A stretch of 18,828 bases of DNA from Calycina herbarum (lineage: Eukaryota; Ascomycota; Leotiomycetes; Helotiales; Pezizellaceae): positions 1 to 18,828 of the forward strand of contig LLEY01000348.1 in assembly GCA_001414485.1 (NCBI GenBank), given 5' to 3'. Shown here in pieces: positions 14,422-18,828 of the stretch. Position numbers and translations under genes: made by a program. The notes below the pieces were generated by a model that did not search any database, was not told the origin of the DNA, and saw only the letters and a list, made by a program, of their open reading frames with translations. Each line of letters begins with the position of its first letter. Position 1 is the first letter of the stretch.

Positions 14422-16785
14422 ATGGGTAGGTTTCTATCGACTCCAGTATTTAAGAGCGAATTGCTAACATCCCGTAGCAGCAGTTCACGCCCAACCCGTA
14501 GCTGGGTCTGAGGGCTCCTTTGAGAAAGAGACACAAGTCGATGTCCATCCTGGAACCGAGTACCATGGCGAAGCATCAACCGACGAGGAAATGTCCACTC
14601 TCCGAAGAGTAGCTGGAAAGGTCCCAGTCACTGCATACGTCCTGTGTGCCGTCGAGTTTGCTGAGCGTGCCTCTTTCTTGGGTGTCAAGCAAGTGTTCTC
14701 AAACTTCGTCAACAGACCTTTACCAGTTGGAGGAAACGGAGCTGGTGCACCGCCTAAAGGAACAGAACAAACTGCCGGGGCTTTGGGAAAGGGAACGGTA
14801 GTAGCTGCTGCTGTGACATCCTCTTTTGGGTTCCTGGTCTACGCTTTACCAATTCTTGGCGGTTGGCTTGCCGATGCTAAATGGGGGAGGTTCAAGACCA
14901 TTGCTGTTGGTATTGCAATCTGCGGGGTTTCTCATGGTAAGTCAGAGCATAAATATTATTCAATGTGTATCTCATCTACTCTCCACCGAATTATGTTGTG
15001 TCAGGATGATCCAGAAAGTTGGGTTTGTGAATAGGCTTGGCTATCCGAACACCTTTCAGACACTTCAAGTGTTGGAATTGTTTTGACACAATATAATTTT
15101 GGGCAGTACATCAAATGTGCGCCGAGTGAACGATGATTACTTATTGAAGCTGCTGTGTTTCTCATTGCTAACTTTACAATCTTAGTTATTATGGTTATCG
15201 CCGGTCTTCCCTCGGTCATCCAAGCAGGTCACGCCGAAGGTCCCTTCTTATTGTCAGTCTATATTTTAGCCATCGGTGGTGGTAAGTCATGTCCAATTCT
15301 GCAAATCTGATAAGTCTAACATTATTTGTAGCTCTATTCAAACCCAATATTTCAGTCGTCATCCTTGATCAAAATCCACACACAAAGCCAACAACTGAAG
15401 TTCTTCCATCTGGAGAGAAAGTGGTGATCGACCCTGAAGCGACAACGGAACGCATGATGTTGTGGTTCTACCTCTTGATAAACATCGGAGGGTTTTTTGG
15501 AGTTCCAACAGCATACCTTGCTAAGCTTGTTGGATTCTGGCCCGCTTTCCTCCTCCCTGGAATCTTGTATTTCTTACTTCCAGCGCTTTTATGGGTATGT
15601 ACAATCATTTCCTTGGAACGAATAGCACTCTCTCATTCCCCAAACTTCTTTTCCCAAATCTCTCACCACTTCAGCAAGTACCATTATCTAACTCTTCTTT
15701 CACTTAGTGGGTATACCCTCGTCTCATCCTCCACAAACCCGGTGGATCTGACCTCGGAAACTTCTGCAAAGTAATCATCATGTGCCTCCGCCGCAGTGGT
15801 CTCCGCCAAATCGGCAAAGTAGGATTTTGGGATGCCGCCAAACCCTCAGTAGTCGCCCAAAGTAGTAGACCAGTAACAGTAGGCTGGGACGATCAATTCG
15901 TCGTCGACTGTCAACGAACCGCCCAAGCCTGCGGAATCTTCATCTTCCTTCCCATCTTCTTCATCAACGATGGTGGTCTGGGAGGAGCAGCAGATGCTTT
16001 GAGTGTCATGCTCACCACAAAGGGTGTGCCAAACGATATCATCCAGAACTTCAACCCTTTGATTATTATCTTTTGCATCCCTGTTTTCAACTACGGTCTC
16101 TACCCACTTCTCCGAAAGTATAAGATCCATTTTGGACCGATTGCACGGATGACGACTGGTATGATGATTTGCTCTATTGGGAGTCTTGGATGGGCAATCA
16201 TCACTTACTATGCTTATAAAACCGGTCCTTGTGGCAACATGGCGAGTAGTTTAACTTGCGTTGACGCGGATGATGTTTCTCTCGTCTCGCCGATTTCTAT
16301 CTGGTGGACGACAATCCCAGTTACCGTGACTGCAGCGAGTGAGATTTTGGTCAATGTCACGGCTTATGGAATAGCGTATTCGCGGGCCCCTAAGAACATG
16401 AGGGGAATGGTTTCTGGTTGGTTCTTCCCTCTTTTTTTCCTCTTCCTCCTAGCTTGAAAACATCTTACTAACTTTACTTCTTACAGCAATCAACTGTTTC
16501 ATGTCGGCAATCCAATACGCCGTCAATCTTGCTACGACACCAGCAATCAAAGATCCTCACATCATCTGGGCCTTTGCTGGACCTTCCATCGTGGGATTCG
16601 TCTCGGCAATTGCATTTTGGTTCGTCTTCAAGGATTTGAATAGTGAGGAATATATTGTTGCTGGGTTGGATAGTGATAGTGTGATTTTACCTGCCGATCA
16701 CAGGGTTGGAGATGAAGAGGAGAGTGGAAGTGGGAGCGAGAGATTGGGGATTGAGACTGTGGTTGTTGGCGAGAAGGGTGCTTAG
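14422..16785 (+). CDS. PTR2: Proton-coupled oligopeptide transporter, POT/PTR2 family
   Basis: Plasma-membrane symporter of the major facilitator superfamily, expected to import di- and tripeptides with protons. Exons: 14422-14425, 14478-14936, 15186-15281, 15332-15594, 15708-16416, 16487-16785, giving 609 residues; introns 52, 249, 50, 113 and 70 nt, several with CTAAC branch sites. Family marks: E61xxE64R65 of the ExxER motif, GGWLADAKWGR from 129 (PTR2 signature 1), FKPNIS 189-194, FYLLINIGGFFG 232-243 (signature 2), and YSRAPKNMRG late in the protein; about twelve hydrophobic segments follow the usual order. The first helix reads EFAERASFLG where classical members have ERFxYYG, so it is a divergent member and its substrate is uncertain. 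Starting at the internal ATG 14591 would drop 39 acidic N-terminal residues; the ATG-G exon is inferred because only it fits the splice phase. Confidence 0.88.
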
Positions 16786-17509
16786 AGTAGAAATTGGTGA
16801 TAGATGATAGAGGTGATGGATATTTAATGTTTTATGTTCTATGTTTATGTTTCTTAGACGTGTATGTGAAAGAAGCTGGGGAGATTTGGAACGATTGCAG
16901 TTTACTTCAAAGTAGAACCCACCCTCAGGATCGAGATTGTTCCATTCTCAACTCAAAGTAGACCAGCGATCAACCCGACCCGAGTCTTTCTCCTCGGGTT
17001 CCATTCCATATACACGATTTTTGGTCGTCGAAAACGAATCGCGGCGGATGGACTCTGAAAATTGTTCTTCATTTCATTGACGCTTTGTGACATTGACTTC
17101 TTTTGAGTCCGGCCTTGAACCTAGGAATTGAAGCATCGGAGGTGATCAAGGGCAGCAAGGCGAACGGTTGGGATGGGTTTTCGAGTGGTCGCAGCTTTCG
17201 GGATGTTGTTGGACGTATTCTAAAGCTACAGGATAAACTAGAACACTTGATGGTGGGAATCATTCCTTTTCCCCGCCTAAAAGGAACTGTTGATATATGC
17301 TGCGATTCCGCGGGTGTTGTGGTGACAGACAGCATCGGGTTTTGAAGTCGAGATTTTCCAACGACGGAACGCTGGTTTTAATGCTGCGATTCTTTTGGAT
17401 TGCTGGGTATTTGATCTACAACTATAGGATTGAGGCCACTACCAAGCTTACAAAAGGCCTTCACATGAGTTGAGTCGAGTTGAGATTTGCGCGGCGATTT
17501 TTTAGGCCA
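16786..17509. other. 3' flank of the transporter, no supported gene
   Basis: The first part should be the transporter 3' UTR. Between 17069 and 17345 both strands stay open: an ATG-initiated 88-codon frame on minus (17069-17335) and a TTG-initiated 80-codon frame on plus (17103-17345). Neither resembles a family I know, and mutual openness usually reflects base composition, so I call neither. Confidence 0.5.
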
Positions 17510-17636
17510 CTGGGTTACTCACTATGTTATAGCTTATTCCATGATCAAGCAGCTTACTCAGCGTATTCACAACTACTCGAGTAGCACTCGAGTAGTCTTG
17601 AGTAGAGTAGAGTAGAGTATGAGTAGCAAATCGGAT

Positions 17637-17946
17637 GAGTAGAGTAGAGTAGTTACTCGTGACTACTCGAGTACTACTCGAGTAGTCTATATATAGAATC
17701 AATATATAAATATAAGCTAAAATGCTATAGTTTTAGAAATAAAAAATAGGATATTCTTGAAAAATAAGTTTTTTAGTCTCTTCTCTTTATTTTCTCTTCT
17801 AAAGAGATATAAAATTCTTATAATTATTAATATAAACTCTTAATAAGCTCTTCTAGTACTATAAATAGTGCACTCCGACGTCACTCCGAATCCAGGCCCG
17901 ACACGGCCCGTACTACTCCAGTAGTGACTACTACTCTACTCTACTC
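17637..17946. mobile_element. MITE-like element with 17-bp perfect terminal inverted repeats
   Basis: GAGTAGAGTAGAGTAGT at 17637-17653 is the exact reverse complement of 17930-17946. Similarity continues inward imperfectly (ACTACTCGAGTA against ACTACTGGAGTA, with a small gap). The 276-bp interior is strongly AT-rich (about 17690-17870), has no coding potential and ends in a short GC-richer patch. Size, inverted ends and AT-rich core fit a miniature inverted-repeat element. Because GAGTA is locally repeated, part of the match could be chance simple sequence, and I could not find a clean target-site duplication. Confidence 0.45.
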
Positions 17947-18053
17947 ATTTAATTCGCTGAGCTTACTCGTTGTTGGATAGCTTACTCGCCACTTTTTGGA
18001 CCCCAAATAGTTCTTCGGCTTACTCGTTATTTGTCAGCTTACCCGGTATAATA

Positions 18054-18119
18054 TTTGGGGGCCAAAAATGCTTGTAGCTTACTCGTGGCTTACTCGCCAC
18101 TCTCGTTTTGGCCCCCAAA
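18054..18119. repeat. 14-bp perfect inverted repeat TTTGGGGGCCAAAA / TTTTGGCCCCCAAA
   Basis: 18054-18067 and 18106-18119 are exact reverse complements across a 38-bp spacer that carries two GCTTACTCG copies. A third related arm at 17993-18009 matches the segment 18052-18068 as an inverted repeat with one mismatch in 17. The three arms alternate in orientation, so two stem-loops sharing the middle arm are possible. Confidence 0.85.
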
Positions 18120-18120
18120 G

Positions 18121-18828
18121 TTAATATCTCGAGTTGCTGTACGATACCTGACTCGCGACCCCTGGCGGTCGAGTTACATAAAAACTGGTATGAAAGGATT
18201 TTCTTCCAAAACCACAAACCACTTCAGCAAATAGTCTTCGAACAGTTCAATTTTCCTAGTACAACTTCTTTCTTGTAACTACCGTGGAGGTGTTAGAGAG
18301 TCGTCGTACTTTTCCCCAAGTACTCCTACTTTCGCAAGTAATGTCCGAAAAAGTTCAGAACATCTCCTGGGACTTTCACAAGAAGCCAGGGCTAAGATGA
18401 GAAATTCTTCTAAAAAATTCATTTTCTCTGAACTATCTGAACTATCTGAAGCAATAGACCGAGAAGGTGTATACAGAGTAAAATTGGGTATTTTTATGGC
18501 AGAGAAGGACGCTTTAAAACTCAGGGGTATATTGTGAAGCTCCTTCCTTCCACATAATCAAATAGGCTAATAAATTTTCGCTAGTCGAATCTCGTTTGTG
18601 TTTAAAAAGATAATTCAAGGCTACATACATCATCCCTTGACACTTTCTTCATCTCATTTTATCACGAAATTGAAGAATTCTTTGCTGTCTAGTAGATTTT
18701 GGAAAACAAGTAGTATTAGTTGAACTAACAGCCTCTACTCAAGTTATCTTTTCGGTGAAAAAAAGGAATTTAATATATATTTCTAAAAGTCCAAAAGGGC
18801 AGAGGTGATTAAAAACAAGATATAACAC
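18121..18828. other. Right end, no supported gene
   Basis: Moderately AT-rich sequence without recognised genes. One plus-strand frame stays open for 100 codons between a TAG at 18232-18234 and a TGA at 18535-18537, with its first ATG only at 18396; it contains the direct repeat GAACTATCT (18431-18448), read as SELSEL. With no start in a sensible place and no family likeness, I do not call a gene; it could be an exon of something cut by the window edge. Confidence 0.5.

Larger units (their letters stand above)
17510..18120. repeat. Complex cluster of palindromes and GCTTACTCG/GAGTA repeats (transposon-end-like)
   Basis: The nine-mer GCTTACTCG occurs exactly at 17961, 17980, 18018, 18077 and 18088, with one-base variants at 17552 (GCTTACTCA) and 18037 (GCTTACCCG). 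Starts 17961, 17980, 18018 and 18037 are 19, 38 and 19 bp apart. The left half is full of GAGTA runs and palindromes such as CTACTCGAGTAG (17573-17584). Two related blocks, each CTTACTCGCCACT followed by a TTTTGG...CCCCAAA segment, occur at 17981-18007 and 18089-18119. Short repeats clustered next to terminal inverted repeats are typical of hAT and related DNA transposons, whose transposase binds them; here this is inference, since no transposase is visible. Confidence 0.6.

Noticed and set aside
14282..14467. ATG-initiated 61-codon frame as the first exon of the transporter
   Set aside because: With the donor at 14426 it ends in phase 0, while every possible acceptor at 14478-14484 needs phase 1, so it cannot join the transporter frame; it may be an upstream reading frame.
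17069..17345. Overlapping open frames on both strands downstream of the transporter
   Set aside because: Both strands being open at once suggests base composition rather than coding; no motif on either.
17510..18120. CRISPR-like array
   Set aside because: Repeats are only nine bases, irregularly spaced and mixed with palindromes, in a eukaryotic genome.

Overview
The window looks like nuclear DNA of a filamentous ascomycete (Pezizomycotina; a leotiomycete is my guess, at low confidence). Signs are short spliceosomal introns (mostly 48-115 nt) with GTNNGN donors and CTRAY branch points just before the acceptor, a fused five-domain AROM gene, a fungal-only DASH kinetochore gene, and AT-rich transposon debris with C-to-T-like decay. 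There is no operon structure. The five good genes are ordinary housekeeping genes that share space but not a pathway.

Layout, left to right. 1-1474: no gene I can support. 1475-6255 (minus): ARO1, the pentafunctional shikimate-pathway enzyme, with one 3'-terminal intron and 1575 residues after splicing. 6256-6825: its upstream region, with a perfect Gcn4/Cpc1-type TGAGTCA site. 6826-7224 (plus): an apparently headless 3' fragment of a lipocalin-like (AttH/kievitone-hydratase-like) gene, tentative. 7635-9756 (minus): a sphingoid long-chain-base phosphate phosphatase (LCB3 type), four exons, 590 residues. It is head to head, across 577 bp, with 10334-11269 (plus): the Rho4-type small GTPase, three exons, 277 residues. 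11778-12283 (minus): DAD1 of the DASH complex, three small exons, 109 residues.

12284-14421 is a gene desert holding two small inverted repeats and a decayed Tc1/mariner transposase fragment on the plus strand (about 12840-13085). 14422-16785 (plus) is a proton-coupled oligopeptide transporter (POT/PTR2 family), six exons, 609 residues; my model needs a four-nucleotide first coding exon (ATG G).

16786-18828 has no convincing gene. Between about 17510 and 18120 lies a dense cluster of palindromes, GAGTA runs, 17-bp perfect terminal inverted repeats around an AT-rich core, and a nine-base motif GCTTACTCG repeated with partial 19-bp phasing. I read it as overlapping non-autonomous DNA-transposon ends. 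It is the part of the window least explained by known features. I saw no CRISPR array, tRNA, rRNA, biosynthetic cluster or clear new multi-gene system. Exon coordinates are by eye from splice signals plus protein-family continuity; no alignment or transcript data were used.
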